From positions 490,744 through 554,743 of the forward strand of contig NZ_CP029077.1 of NCBI RefSeq assembly GCF_007993655.1: a DNA stretch of 64,000 nucleotides, given 5' to 3'. The notes under the pieces were generated by a model. That model saw only the letters and a program-made list of their open reading frames with translations, made no database searches and was not told where the DNA came from. The position numbers were made by a program, and so were the translations under genes. Below are positions 53,094 to 62,301 of the stretch, piece after piece. The stretch is from Candidatus Deianiraea vastatrix (GTDB lineage Bacteria > Pseudomonadota > Alphaproteobacteria > Rickettsiales > Deianiraeaceae). Every line of letters begins with the position of its first letter. The first letter of the stretch is position 1.

Positions 53094-54241
53094 TATAGTA
53101 TATCCGAAAGTAATTTTTTAAGCGATGAAAGGCTTATTCTTATATTTTCCATAGCCCCAATCTTTTTTGGAATTGCAAAAGAAATCATAATATCTTCGCC
53201 AATATTTCTGTGATTTTTCTTATCAAGCGTCACTTTTGCAAGAATTTGCCTATAAACCCTGCTATTTACCTCAATCAACTGCTCAAGCCTTGCAGGAAGT
53301 TTGATATTTTCAAAATGCGTTTCAAGGATTGAAATTAGCTCATAATCTTTAAAATACCCAAGTTTATATGCAAGCTTTAACTCTGCTATCATTCCAATTG
53401 CAACGGCATGCCCGTGTAAAATCCGCCCATCGAGCTCTTTTAATTTCTCAACTGCGTGCGCTATTGTGTGTCCAAAGTTTAAAAATGCACGAACTCCATT
53501 TTGCTCACGCTCATCGCGCGAAACGATATTTGCCTTAATCTGGCATGAAATCTTAATAATACCCGTTAAAAACCTCATATCTCGAGAGGCAATTTTATGC
53601 TCATTTTTAAGTAAATCCGGTAAAAAATCAACATGTTCTTTTGTAAGTATCGCATGTTTTAGTATCTCGGCATATCCAGAAATATACTCTTCATATGGCA
53701 AGGTTTTTAAATAGTTTGCATTGCAAATAACCATGTCCGGCTGATAAAACGCCCCAATTACATTCTTATATCCAAAAGCGTTAATTCCGGTTTTTCCACC
53801 AATACTACTATCTGTCATGGCAAGAAGTGTAGTTGGCATTTGAACAAATCTTATTCCACGCATCAAAATTGACGCAAGAAAGCCACCAAGATCGCCAATC
53901 ACACCCCCACCAATTGCAATTAAAACGGAGTTTCTAGTCAAGGTAACATTTTCGAAAATACTTTTTGAAACTTTGGTAAGCACTTTAAAATCCTTGTTTT
54001 TCTCTCCAATTGAATCAAGTTTTATTAAATGAATATTTGCACCATTTGCCTCAAGATAATGATAAATTCCGTTATAATACTCACTTGGAATGTTTTTTTC
54101 GGTTAAAATTATATAGCTTTTTGCATTAAAGTGTGACAAAATTTTCGCCCCTATACTTTGATATGTCTCCCCACCGACAAACAATATTTCATAATTTTTA
54201 CTACTTGTGCAAACCTGCATAAATAAAGAGAATTTACTCAT
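53093..54241 (-). CDS. aroB: 3-dehydroquinate synthase
   Basis: NAD- and Zn-dependent cyclisation of DAHP, second step of the shikimate pathway. Motifs: IAIGGGVIGDLGGFLASILM, RGIRFVQMPTTLLAMTDSSI with GGKTGINAFGYKN, SGYAEILKHAIL, and metal ligands in LNFGHTIAHAVEK and GHAVAIGM. About 382 residues from ATG 54241 (MSKFSLF); ATG 54220 is also possible. Shikimate genes are uncommon in strict intracellular Rickettsiales. Confidence 0.95.
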   Translation of the reverse strand: MSKFSLFMQVCTSSKNYEILFVGGETYQSIGAKILSHFNAKSYIILTEKNIPSEYYNGIYHYLEANGANIHLIKLDSIGEKNKDFKVLTKVSKSIFENVTLTRNSVLIAIGGGVIGDLGGFLASILMRGIRFVQMPTTLLAMTDSSIGGKTGINAFGYKNVIGAFYQPDMVICNANYLKTLPYEEYISGYAEILKHAILTKEHVDFLPDLLKNEHKIASRDMRFLTGIIKISCQIKANIVSRDEREQNGVRAFLNFGHTIAHAVEKLKELDGRILHGHAVAIGMIAELKLAYKLGYFKDYELISILETHFENIKLPARLEQLIEVNSRVYRQILAKVTLDKKNHRNIGEDIMISFAIPKKIGAMENIRISLSSLKKLLSDIL

Positions 54242-54292
54242 TTTATAAATTAAAATATTAAATGCAAGGGTTTTTACTATTTTTAAAAACAC

Positions 54293-54321
54293 TTGACGGT
54301 TGACAAAAAATGTGTTATAAT
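54293..54321 (+). promoter_or_regulatory. Promoter of the Gln/RGG-rich gene
   Basis: TTGACG (54293-54298), 17-base spacer, TATAAT (54316-54321). The predicted start of transcription (about 54328) falls after the first in-frame ATG at 54310, which argues for translation from ATG 54346. Confidence 0.7.
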
Positions 54322-54345
54322 GATTTAATATTTTATTTTTATGAT

Positions 54346-54756
54346 ATGGACAACAACAATCAAGACAACAATCAACGCGAACAAGAAAGGCAAAATGCTT
54401 TAAATGCTATAGGAAATTTTTTGCAAAATGAACAACTACTCGCTGCTACATTGTTTGCTCATGGAGTACGTAATGATGGCTTTGAATTTAAATACGAAGA
54501 AATAGGTGTTCATGATGCTGAAGGCATGTTAAACAATCCAAACATACTAAGAATAATAGAAGAACGGGAAGAACGAAAGGAACAAGAGCAACCAATTCAA
54601 CAGCAGCAACAAGTGCAACCCCAATTCCAAGTCTTACAACAGCAGCAACAACAAGGTGGTGGTCGTGGAAGAGGTGGAAATAATCAACAACTCCCAAATA
54701 ATATACAAAACCGTGGCCGAGGAAGAGGTCGCGGAAACATGGGCAGAGGAAATTGA
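54346..54756 (+). CDS. Gln-rich protein with a C-terminal RG/RGG tail
   Basis: 136 residues. An Asn/Gln-rich head is followed by a short ordered helical region (NALNAIGNFLQNEQLLAAT, about 18-40, and HDAEGMLNNPNILRIIEERE). Next is a poly-Gln segment, then GGGRGRGGNNQQ and a tail NRGRGRGRGNMGRGN. RGG tails are RNA-binding and methylation motifs common in eukaryotes and rare in bacteria, so a host-directed role is possible. No signal peptide. Start chosen from promoter position (see 54293). Confidence 0.7.
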   Translation: MDNNNQDNNQREQERQNALNAIGNFLQNEQLLAATLFAHGVRNDGFEFKYEEIGVHDAEGMLNNPNILRIIEEREERKEQEQPIQQQQQVQPQFQVLQQQQQQGGGRGRGGNNQQLPNNIQNRGRGRGRGNMGRGN

Positions 54757-54780
54757 CTAAAAAAACAAAGATAAAATAAT

Positions 54781-54809
54781 TTGACATTTATTTTATTAGA
54801 CTTTAACTT
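54781..54809 (+). promoter_or_regulatory. uvrB promoter
   Basis: TTGACA (54781-54786), 17-base spacer, TAACTT (54804-54809). The uvrB TTG start is 24 bases beyond. No LexA-like box was recognised. Confidence 0.5.
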
Positions 54810-54833
54810 GGATCACTTATATTATTAAAAATT

Positions 54834-56825
54834 TTGGATAATTGTTTTAAGTTAAAGTCTGCCTATAGCCCAGCAGGAGATCAAATTACCGCTATATCTG
54901 AGCTTTTAGACGGCGTGCAAAATGGTAAAAAAAGTCAGGTTTTACTTGGCGTAACCGGCAGTGGAAAGACATTTACAATTGCAAATGTAATACAAAAATT
55001 AAACCGCCCAGTAATAATGATGGCACACAATAAGACCCTAGCTGCACAACTTTACTCTGAAATGAAAGAGTTTTTTCCTGAAAATGCCGTGGAATATTTC
55101 GTCTCTTATTATGATTATTACCAACCAGAGGCATATCTTCCAAAATCCGACACCTACATTGAAAAAGACTCGGCAACCAATGATGATATTGAACGCCTTC
55201 GACACTCTGCGACAAGATCTTTACTTGAAAGGCGTGATGTAATCGTAGTTTCTTCCGTTTCAAGCCTTTACGGTATTGGCTCTCCAGATGTCTATGGGCG
55301 AATGATTATCGAGCTTTCAAAAGGCATGACATATAAAATGGAGCAGCTTTTAATGTCTTTAGTAAAATTGCAATATGAACGAAATAATGTTGATTTTTCG
55401 CGTGGAAAATTCCGTGTTCGTGGAGATGTTGTTGAAATATTTCCATCTTATCTTGAAAAAACTGCTATTAGAATTGAATATTTTGGCGATGAAATAGACG
55501 GTATATTTGAAATAGATGGCCTTACCGCACAAAAAATTTCACCCCTTGAAAGCGTTCGAATTTATCCAAATAGCCACTATGCAACGCCAATTGAGGTAAT
55601 TAAATCTTGCACACAAAAGATTTTAGATGAGATGGAAGAAGTGTTTAAAACCTTTACACATGAAGGAAATTTCGTAGCAGCCGAACGCATTCGCCAAAGA
55701 ACAAAATACGATGTTGAAATGATGACTGAAATTGGGCATTGCAAGGGAATTGAAAATTACTCTCGTTATCTAACCGGAAGGCAAGCCGGAAGCCCGCCCC
55801 CTACCCTGTTTGAATATTTGCCAAATGATGCCTTGCTAATAGTTGATGAAAGCCATGTTTCCGTGCCACAGGTAAGTGCCATGTACGCTGGAGATCGCTC
55901 TCGAAAGCTAAATTTAGTTGACCACGGATTTCGCCTTCCATCCGCGCTTGATAATCGCCCACTTACTTTTGACGAATGGTATAAAATCAAGCCGCAAACT
56001 ATATATGTTTCGGCAACTCCAAGTGAATTTGAGGTAAAAGAAGCAAAAGGTGAGGTTGTATCGCAAATTATCCGCCCAACTGGACTGCTTGACCCAGTTT
56101 GCGAAATTCGCCCAACTGAAAACCAAGTTGATGATATAATAAATGAATCCAAGAAAATCATTGCAAAAAGCTTGCGTGTAATTATTGTAACCCTTACAAA
56201 AAAAATGGCTGAAAAACTCAATGAATATCTAAATGAAATGGGATTAAAAGCTATGTATGTTCACTCTGAAGTAGACACACTAGAGCGAATTTCCATTCTT
56301 CATAACTTTCGCAAGGGAACATTTAATATACTAATTGGCGTAAACCTACTTCGTGAAGGGATAGACATTCCAGAATGTGGACTAGTTGCCATAATGGACG
56401 CAGATAAAGAAGGCTTTTTACGCTCTGAAACTTCACTTATTCAACTAATTGGACGCGCAGCACGAAACTCCGAAGGGCGTGTAATTTTGTACGCAGATAA
56501 AATCACAAAATCAATTGACAAAGCGACAAAAGAAACCGAAAGGCGGCGTAAAATTCAAATGGATCACAATGAAAAACACGGCATAACACCAACTACGATA
56601 GTTAAAAGCATGGCAAATCCGTTTAATGACATCTTGACTAAAAATGAGGTATTTAAAGATGAAAAAAGCGTTGATACATCAAATATTTCACAAAAAGACC
56701 TTGAAAAACTCATGGCGCAAATTAAAAAAGATATGCGTAAACACGCTGATAATCTTGAATTTGAAAAAGCAAGGGAGCTTCGAGATTTACTGCTTGAACT
56801 GCAGCAGGCGCAGATAAAAAACTAA
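54834..56825 (+). CDS. uvrB: Excinuclease ABC subunit B
   Basis: DNA damage recognition helicase of nucleotide excision repair. It begins with TTG (no ATG near) at FKLKSAYSPAGDQ. Walker A is GVTGSGKTF, the DEAD-like box is LIVDESHVS, the beta hairpin YYDYYQPEAYLP is present, and helicase motif VI GRAARNSEGRVI and the C-terminal UVR domain (FEKARELRDLLLELQ) are intact. 663 residues, normal. Confidence 0.97.
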   Translation: MDNCFKLKSAYSPAGDQITAISELLDGVQNGKKSQVLLGVTGSGKTFTIANVIQKLNRPVIMMAHNKTLAAQLYSEMKEFFPENAVEYFVSYYDYYQPEAYLPKSDTYIEKDSATNDDIERLRHSATRSLLERRDVIVVSSVSSLYGIGSPDVYGRMIIELSKGMTYKMEQLLMSLVKLQYERNNVDFSRGKFRVRGDVVEIFPSYLEKTAIRIEYFGDEIDGIFEIDGLTAQKISPLESVRIYPNSHYATPIEVIKSCTQKILDEMEEVFKTFTHEGNFVAAERIRQRTKYDVEMMTEIGHCKGIENYSRYLTGRQAGSPPPTLFEYLPNDALLIVDESHVSVPQVSAMYAGDRSRKLNLVDHGFRLPSALDNRPLTFDEWYKIKPQTIYVSATPSEFEVKEAKGEVVSQIIRPTGLLDPVCEIRPTENQVDDIINESKKIIAKSLRVIIVTLTKKMAEKLNEYLNEMGLKAMYVHSEVDTLERISILHNFRKGTFNILIGVNLLREGIDIPECGLVAIMDADKEGFLRSETSLIQLIGRAARNSEGRVILYADKITKSIDKATKETERRRKIQMDHNEKHGITPTTIVKSMANPFNDILTKNEVFKDEKSVDTSNISQKDLEKLMAQIKKDMRKHADNLEFEKARELRDLLLELQQAQIKN

Positions 56826-56901
56826 TTTACCAAACACACAATTGATTAAATTTTACTTGCATTGTAAATTTTATTCTTTATCGTGAAACAAAAAATACAA
56901 T

Positions 56902-57840
56902 ATGAATGTTTTTTTAATCTCCCCTAGAGGCTTTTGCGCAGGTGTTAAAAGAGCTGTTGGAATAGTAGAAGGTGCAATTGAAAAATATAAAACAAATATT
57001 TTTGTAAAACATGAAATCGTTCATAATGAGTATGTTGTAAATTATTTCACTAAAAAAGGTGTTAAATTTGTTAAATCAATAAACGAAATTCCGGAAAACT
57101 CTGTTGTAATATTTTCAGCCCACGGTGTATCAAAAGATGTTGAAGAGCAGGCAAAGCAGAAAAATCTTACTATAATAGATGCAACCTGCCCTCTTGTAAA
57201 AAAAGTCCATAGAGTTGCAATGAAACACGAAGAAAGTGGAAAAACAATAATTTTAATTGGACACAAAGGTCACCCAGAGGTAATAGGAACAATAGGTAGA
57301 GTTGACTCAAAAGTATTTATCGTTGAAAACGAAAACGATGTTGACAACCTTGATTTTTATTCCGATAACTTAGCATACATAACCCAAACCACCTTGAGCG
57401 TTGACCAAACAATAAACATTATTGCCAAACTTAAAGCAAAATTTCCAAATATAATTGCACAAGATGAATCCGATATTTGCTATGCAACCCAAAATAGACA
57501 GGATGCTCTTAAAAAGATTATTCATAGTGCAGATATTTTACTTGTACTTGGCTCTCAAAAAAGCTCAAATTCCAGACGCCTGCAAGACCTTGGAACTTGT
57601 GCAAAAATACCATCTTATCTAATAAATTCTCATGAAGAAATTGATCCAAATTGGCTTAAAGATAAGAAAAATGTCGCTGTTACATCGGGTGCATCATCTC
57701 CAGAAATATTGATTCAAAATTTAATAAAATATTTAGTTGATAATTATAATGCAAGCATTAAAGAGGTTAATGGAACCATGGAAAATATAGAATTCCACAT
57801 TCCAAAAGAAGTTAGAATTAAAGAATCGGATTTGTTTTAA
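56902..57840 (+). CDS. ispH: 4-hydroxy-3-methylbut-2-enyl diphosphate reductase
   Basis: Last step of the non-mevalonate isoprenoid pathway, a [4Fe-4S] enzyme. Cluster cysteines appear in PRGFCAGVKRAV, DATCPLVKKVH and DICYATQNRQ; FSAHGVSKDV, GHKGHPEV and SGASSPE are also typical. 312 residues. It supplies precursors for undecaprenyl diphosphate (uppS at 16508). The following gene starts within 50 bases. Confidence 0.97.
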   Translation: MNVFLISPRGFCAGVKRAVGIVEGAIEKYKTNIFVKHEIVHNEYVVNYFTKKGVKFVKSINEIPENSVVIFSAHGVSKDVEEQAKQKNLTIIDATCPLVKKVHRVAMKHEESGKTIILIGHKGHPEVIGTIGRVDSKVFIVENENDVDNLDFYSDNLAYITQTTLSVDQTINIIAKLKAKFPNIIAQDESDICYATQNRQDALKKIIHSADILLVLGSQKSSNSRRLQDLGTCAKIPSYLINSHEEIDPNWLKDKKNVAVTSGASSPEILIQNLIKYLVDNYNASIKEVNGTMENIEFHIPKEVRIKESDLF

Positions 57841-57885
57841 TATATGATTAATTTTACTTTAAGTTGTATAAAAAAAATACTAAAC

Positions 57886-58569
57886 ATGATTAAATCTGCA
57901 TCCAAATTGGTAATTTTAATAATACTAATTATATGCGTAAGTCTTGGATTTTTATTTTATACAGCAAATCAAAATTTAAAACATACAATCGACAAATGGT
58001 ACAACGCAGACGATAAAGACGGTGAAACTCCTTACGCAACAAAAGAAGACTCATGCACAAATGTAAAAATTCTTGCAAAATATATCTCAGATTTTTATTC
58101 AAAAATAATATCTGGCGGAGATGTATCTGCAAATTTTGATGTTATATGTAAAAATTTTAACTGCAGTGTTAATGAAGAAATTACAGCAAATAAATTTTTA
58201 TCCCTCAAGGGTTCTAATAAAATGTCAGAATTAATAGACAATATTATGAAAAATTTACAAACAAACATACAAAAAAAGGAAAAGCTTAAAATACGAAAAC
58301 ATATATACATCTTCAAAAAAACAGATTTTGCTGAAGACATACAAAATAGACATAAATTTATGCAATCTCTTTACATTTTAAGAAAGCAAATTCAAGATCT
58401 TGAGTATTCAAATGCAATATCGACAATCTCAAGTATAGAGGCGTCCAGTTTTCTCCACGAAGCTGATTTTAATAAAATAAAAAGCATCAAGCAAGAACTA
58501 GAGCATGTTATTATAATGAAAGAAATCTTGGAATACAGAGAATATTCATCAAATGAATCGCAAGATTAA
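57886..58569 (+). CDS. Bitopic membrane protein of unknown function
   Basis: About 227 residues with one N-terminal transmembrane helix (LVILIILIICVSLGFLFY, residues 8-25) and a helical extracytoplasmic domain with two or three cysteines (DSCTN, ICKNFNC). Not recognised. ATG 57886 was chosen because it places the basic residues just before the helix; ATG 57844 is the alternative and lies only 3 bases after ispH. Confidence 0.65.
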   Translation: MIKSASKLVILIILIICVSLGFLFYTANQNLKHTIDKWYNADDKDGETPYATKEDSCTNVKILAKYISDFYSKIISGGDVSANFDVICKNFNCSVNEEITANKFLSLKGSNKMSELIDNIMKNLQTNIQKKEKLKIRKHIYIFKKTDFAEDIQNRHKFMQSLYILRKQIQDLEYSNAISTISSIEASSFLHEADFNKIKSIKQELEHVIIMKEILEYREYSSNESQD

Positions 58570-58796
58570 TTGATTTTACATATTTTTTCAGTCAGTAATC
58601 TAACTTTTGGAGCAAGAAAAAATGCTACACAAAATGCCGTTGGAAAGGCAGTTAAAAAACCTCTTAACCAAAAAAAGAAGAAATCCGGAAACACAAATCC
58701 ACGATTAATAAACGTCATAACTCCTGACATTATTGTGCCCATAGATAAAGCCATTAAAAATGGAAATACAACCTTTGGGTTTTTCATTAAATTCAT
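58566..58796 (-). CDS. DUF2798-family small membrane protein
   Basis: 76 residues, two transmembrane helices. It has the DUF2798 pattern FLMALSMGTIMSGVMTFINRG, WLRGFLTAFPTAFCVAFFLAP and a terminal VRLL. Function is unknown. It is convergent with the preceding gene, sharing 4 bases at the stops. Confidence 0.75.
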   Translation of the reverse strand: MNLMKNPKVVFPFLMALSMGTIMSGVMTFINRGFVFPDFFFFWLRGFLTAFPTAFCVAFFLAPKVRLLTEKICKIN

Positions 58797-58906
58797 CTTG
58801 ATACAAAATACTCTTAGTAGAATACTCCGATAAAAATATAAAAAACAACAATAAAGATAAAAAATAATCCTAAAGAGAAATTCAATTTACAAAGATCTCA
58901 ATATCA

Positions 58907-59845
58907 TTAATTATCAAGAAAATGTTGTGCCTCAAGTGCCGCCATACAACCAGTTCCAGCTGCAGTTATAGCCTGACGATAAACCTTATCTTGAACGTCA
59001 CCTGCAGCAAAAACACCAGCTATAGATGTTTTTGTCGAGCCTTTTTCAGTTATAATATAGCCTTCGTCATCGAGTGCGATTTTTCCATTAAAAATCGAGG
59101 TATTTGGCCTATGGCCTATTGCAATAAATACGCCATCTAGTGCAATTTCTTCAATTTTATTGCCATTTTCATCGCCTAAAATCACTTTTTCAACAAACTT
59201 TAGTGGATCTTTTTGCCCACATATTTCAAGAATTTGCCTATTCCATTTTACTTCAATTTTTTCATTTGCAAAAAGCCTATCTTGCATTATTTTCTCAGCT
59301 CTTAGCTTATCTTTTCTGTGAATTAAATAAACTTTTTTTGCATGTTTTGTAAGGTAAATAGCCTCTTCCACTGCCGTGTTTCCCCCACCAACAACGCACA
59401 CAGTTTTGCCGCGATAAAAAAAACCATCACAAGTTGCACAGCCAGAGACTCCATAGCCCTTAAATTCATTTTCACTGCCGAGGCCAAGCCATTTTGCCTG
59501 CGCTCCCGTTGCAATAATTATGCTATCTGCAACATATTCATTGCCATTTGCACTTTTGCACACGAATGGACGATTTGCAAAATCAACCTCTGTAATGAAG
59601 TCAAAATCAACTTTCACGCCGCAATGCTCGGCCTGTTTTTGCATTATTTCCATAAGCTCGGGTCCTTGAACTCCCTTTTCAAAACCAGGATAATTTTCAA
59701 CATCAGTTGTAATTGTAAGCTGACCACCTGGCTGCTCACCAGTTACCAAGATAGTCTTTAAATTTGCGCGTGATGTGTAAATTCCAGCTGTATATCCAGC
59801 AGGGCCTGAGCCAATTATTAAAACTTTAGTTTCAAATCTTGCCAT
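58907..59845 (-). CDS. trxB: Thioredoxin reductase
   Basis: FAD/NADPH disulfide reductase. FAD site IIGSGPAGYTAGIYTSRA, redox-active pair SGCATCDGFF (CATC), NADPH site VVGGGNTAVEEA, and the C-terminal GVFAAGDVQDKVYRQAITAAG. 312 residues from ATG 59845. It is the last gene of the infC-to-trxB reverse-strand run. Confidence 0.96.
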   Translation of the reverse strand: MARFETKVLIIGSGPAGYTAGIYTSRANLKTILVTGEQPGGQLTITTDVENYPGFEKGVQGPELMEIMQKQAEHCGVKVDFDFITEVDFANRPFVCKSANGNEYVADSIIIATGAQAKWLGLGSENEFKGYGVSGCATCDGFFYRGKTVCVVGGGNTAVEEAIYLTKHAKKVYLIHRKDKLRAEKIMQDRLFANEKIEVKWNRQILEICGQKDPLKFVEKVILGDENGNKIEEIALDGVFIAIGHRPNTSIFNGKIALDDEGYIITEKGSTKTSIAGVFAAGDVQDKVYRQAITAAGTGCMAALEAQHFLDN

Positions 59846-59853
59846 AAAATCTA

Positions 59854-61563
59854 TCAAAAATTAAATTCACGCGGGTCGTTTGCAAAAGTTTTAAATAAGT
59901 ATTTATCATATTCATCAACTTCTTTCTTATCAGACATAACAGTAGCTTTTATTAAAATTACAATTTCCTTCATTTCAACAGTTTCAGACCTTCTTGAAAA
60001 TAAAAAGCCGATTAATGGTATTCGACTTAAAAATGGAATTCCTTTTTCCTGTGTATCGATATATCTTTCGGTAAATCCACCCATTAGCATAATTTCACCA
60101 GATTTTAGATATACAATTTGATCCATTTCGCGAACTTCAGTAACTGGAATTGAGTTCGTTGGAACCCCAGTTGCCTTTGCCTGCTGAACACTAAATGTAA
60201 ATCCAGGGTCCTGAACAGTAGTCTTAATGCGTGACATAGTAGGCTTAACACTTAACATTACTTCGTTTTTTTCAATATCAATTGATGGCTGAATAATTAA
60301 AATAACCCCAACTGGGATAGTTTGTTTTGAGCTTGTAACATTAACATTTGACCCAACCACAGTTTGACCAGTACCACTTACAACGGGCGATGTTGCAGAA
60401 ACCGAGATATCAAAATAAACCTGATTATCTGCAAAAGTCATTATTGTTGATTGGTTGTTTATCGCCATAGTTCTAGGACTATGCAAAACCCGCGTTGTTC
60501 CAAAAGAACTAAGTAAATTAACAGCATTTGTTAAAGTTCCAGCAGTTGTTGTAAATGACGACGAAAATGTTGGAGCGGAAATTTGTGAAAGCCCATTTGT
60601 GCCAACCTTATTCCCAGATGAGGTGATGTAATTTAAATCAACTCCTGTTTGAAAATCTCTGTTTAGAATAACTTCAACCAATTTGACCTCAATTAAAACC
60701 TGTGCAGTAGCTTTCTTTTGTAATTGATCTAAATATTGCTTAACTTTTGTATGACCTTTGGAACTAGTAAATATAGACACCATGCCAGTTGATTTATTAA
60801 GACCAATTTGCCCTCCACTTATCACAGGTGTTCCGCCAGAAGACGAACTGCTACTTGATGAATTACCCGATGTTGATGAAACTTGAAATCTTTTTTGCTG
60901 CGAAATTGATTGTGCACTTTGTAAAATCTGAGTTATATTTGATGTCATGTCTTGCCAGAATGTATCGGGTGTATTTGAGCTGAGCGAGGCAGTTGAGTTT
61001 CCACCAGCACCACCACCACTTGATAAAACTGAACTACTAACACTCATTGACGATGAGTTACTACGATTTATATTTAGAAAGTTAACATCGTATGTTACTA
61101 AATAGGGGTCGTCGTATTCAAAAATGATAGTACCCATTTGCTTTGTATATCTTAAATCCGCAACCTCAGCTATTCTATCTAAAACTTCAAACAATGGACG
61201 ATTTTGCATCTCAATAAAAGTCTCACCCTCTATTCTCTTATCAATTACAATGTCAATACCAGCTATTCTGCCTATTTCAAGTAATAAATCAACTATTGGT
61301 ATATCTTCATTTGCAGATATACTTATCAGTTTTTCTTCATTTAACTTAGGATTACTAGGCATTGCAACAATTTTTGAAAGCCGTGGTATAGGTGGTTCTT
61401 TTTGTAACTTTTGATCTTTTGTCAAGGCATCTCTTCCAAAGCTATTTTCATACTCAGTACGAGTAAAACCTATATTTCTATCATGATTTACACCGAGATC
61501 AACCTCTCTGCATGCACATAAGAAGAGTAACAAGAAATGTAAAAAAATAGCACAAGTTTTCAT
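59854..61563 (-). CDS. Secretin lipoprotein, PilQ/MshL type
   Basis: About 569 residues. The signal peptide ends in a lipobox-like FLCAC. A secretin/STN domain (LISISANEDIPIVDLLLEIG to IIFEYDDPYLVTYDV) is followed by a Ser-rich disordered linker (SGNSSSSSSSSGG) and the C-terminal secretin core (ALIEVKLVEVILNRDFQTGV-like, LHSPRTMAINNQ, VLIIQPSIDIEKNEVMLSVK, LMGGFTERYIDT, GIPFLSRIPLIGFLF). It forms an outer-membrane ring for type IV pili or type II-like secretion. It pairs with the prepilin peptidase upstream. Confidence 0.92.
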   Translation of the reverse strand: MKTCAIFLHFLLLFLCACREVDLGVNHDRNIGFTRTEYENSFGRDALTKDQKLQKEPPIPRLSKIVAMPSNPKLNEEKLISISANEDIPIVDLLLEIGRIAGIDIVIDKRIEGETFIEMQNRPLFEVLDRIAEVADLRYTKQMGTIIFEYDDPYLVTYDVNFLNINRSNSSSMSVSSSVLSSGGGAGGNSTASLSSNTPDTFWQDMTSNITQILQSAQSISQQKRFQVSSTSGNSSSSSSSSGGTPVISGGQIGLNKSTGMVSIFTSSKGHTKVKQYLDQLQKKATAQVLIEVKLVEVILNRDFQTGVDLNYITSSGNKVGTNGLSQISAPTFSSSFTTTAGTLTNAVNLLSSFGTTRVLHSPRTMAINNQSTIMTFADNQVYFDISVSATSPVVSGTGQTVVGSNVNVTSSKQTIPVGVILIIQPSIDIEKNEVMLSVKPTMSRIKTTVQDPGFTFSVQQAKATGVPTNSIPVTEVREMDQIVYLKSGEIMLMGGFTERYIDTQEKGIPFLSRIPLIGFLFSRRSETVEMKEIVILIKATVMSDKKEVDEYDKYLFKTFANDPREFNF

Positions 61564-61567
61564 TTTT

Positions 61568-62293
61568 TTAAAATATATCGAAAACAACATTATCCAAACA
61601 AGGTAAATATCTAATAAAATAAAATGCAACAGAAATTCCAGGTAAAAATGGAAATCCAGATTTCAAGCTTGAACGATTAACTGAAAATCTCTTAATTAGT
61701 AAATTGGTAATTAACCCAAATATCAAGCTAAATAGAAAAAATAATATTAATTTTGAGTAATTAAAATATACAAACATTCCAATAAAAAAATCAATGTCAG
61801 CTCCGCCTATAATCTCTTTTTTTGCACATTTTTCATATATAAAAATAGTTGTACATAAAATAAATATACCAATTCCAGCAAAAAGAACTCTCTCAAAAGT
61901 TATACTGGAGGACAAAGTTACATTCAGCAAAAGCAATGCACATATAATATAGCTAAGAAAATAATCTATTGACATAGTTTTTACATCCATAATGCAACTT
62001 GCAATAATTAATATCAATATAATACCCTCTATAGCAGAAAAAACATTGCTTTCTTTTAATAAATATTTTGAAAGTAAAAACGCCCCACATCCACAGAGTA
62101 ATAAAATATTACCAATGACGCTTTGTCTATTATTTTTAACAATTTCAACCAATTTGGCAAACAACCATTTCATTGAAAATCTCTGATCCTGATAAAAAAA
62201 ATAGTATTTATCTGCAACAAAACAAGTTACAATATGCGGCATTAGTCTGCTTATAAAATAAAATATTATAAAACTTGTAACGCAAATCAACAT
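61568..62293 (-). CDS. Prepilin peptidase-like protein (A24 family)
   Basis: 241 residues with six or seven transmembrane helices. The two catalytic Asp motifs are present: IASCIMDVKTMSIDY and EIIGGADIDFFIGMF (canonical GxGDxK). SGFPFLPGISVAFYF corresponds to the late PFGPFLA segment. The N-terminal methyltransferase zinc-cysteine domain of PilD is degenerate or absent, so it may cleave but not methylate pilins. It lies 4 bases upstream of the secretin gene. Confidence 0.8.
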   Translation of the reverse strand: MLICVTSFIIFYFISRLMPHIVTCFVADKYYFFYQDQRFSMKWLFAKLVEIVKNNRQSVIGNILLLCGCGAFLLSKYLLKESNVFSAIEGIILILIIASCIMDVKTMSIDYFLSYIICALLLLNVTLSSSITFERVLFAGIGIFILCTTIFIYEKCAKKEIIGGADIDFFIGMFVYFNYSKLILFFLFSLIFGLITNLLIKRFSVNRSSLKSGFPFLPGISVAFYFIRYLPCLDNVVFDIF

Positions 62294-62301
62294 ATCAAAA
62301 T

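Noticed and set aside
54488-54787. Minus-strand 99-codon frame
   Set aside because: Antisense shadow of the Gln/RGG repeat region, low complexity.
55766-56221. Minus-strand 151-codon frame
   Set aside because: Shadow of uvrB with no family features.
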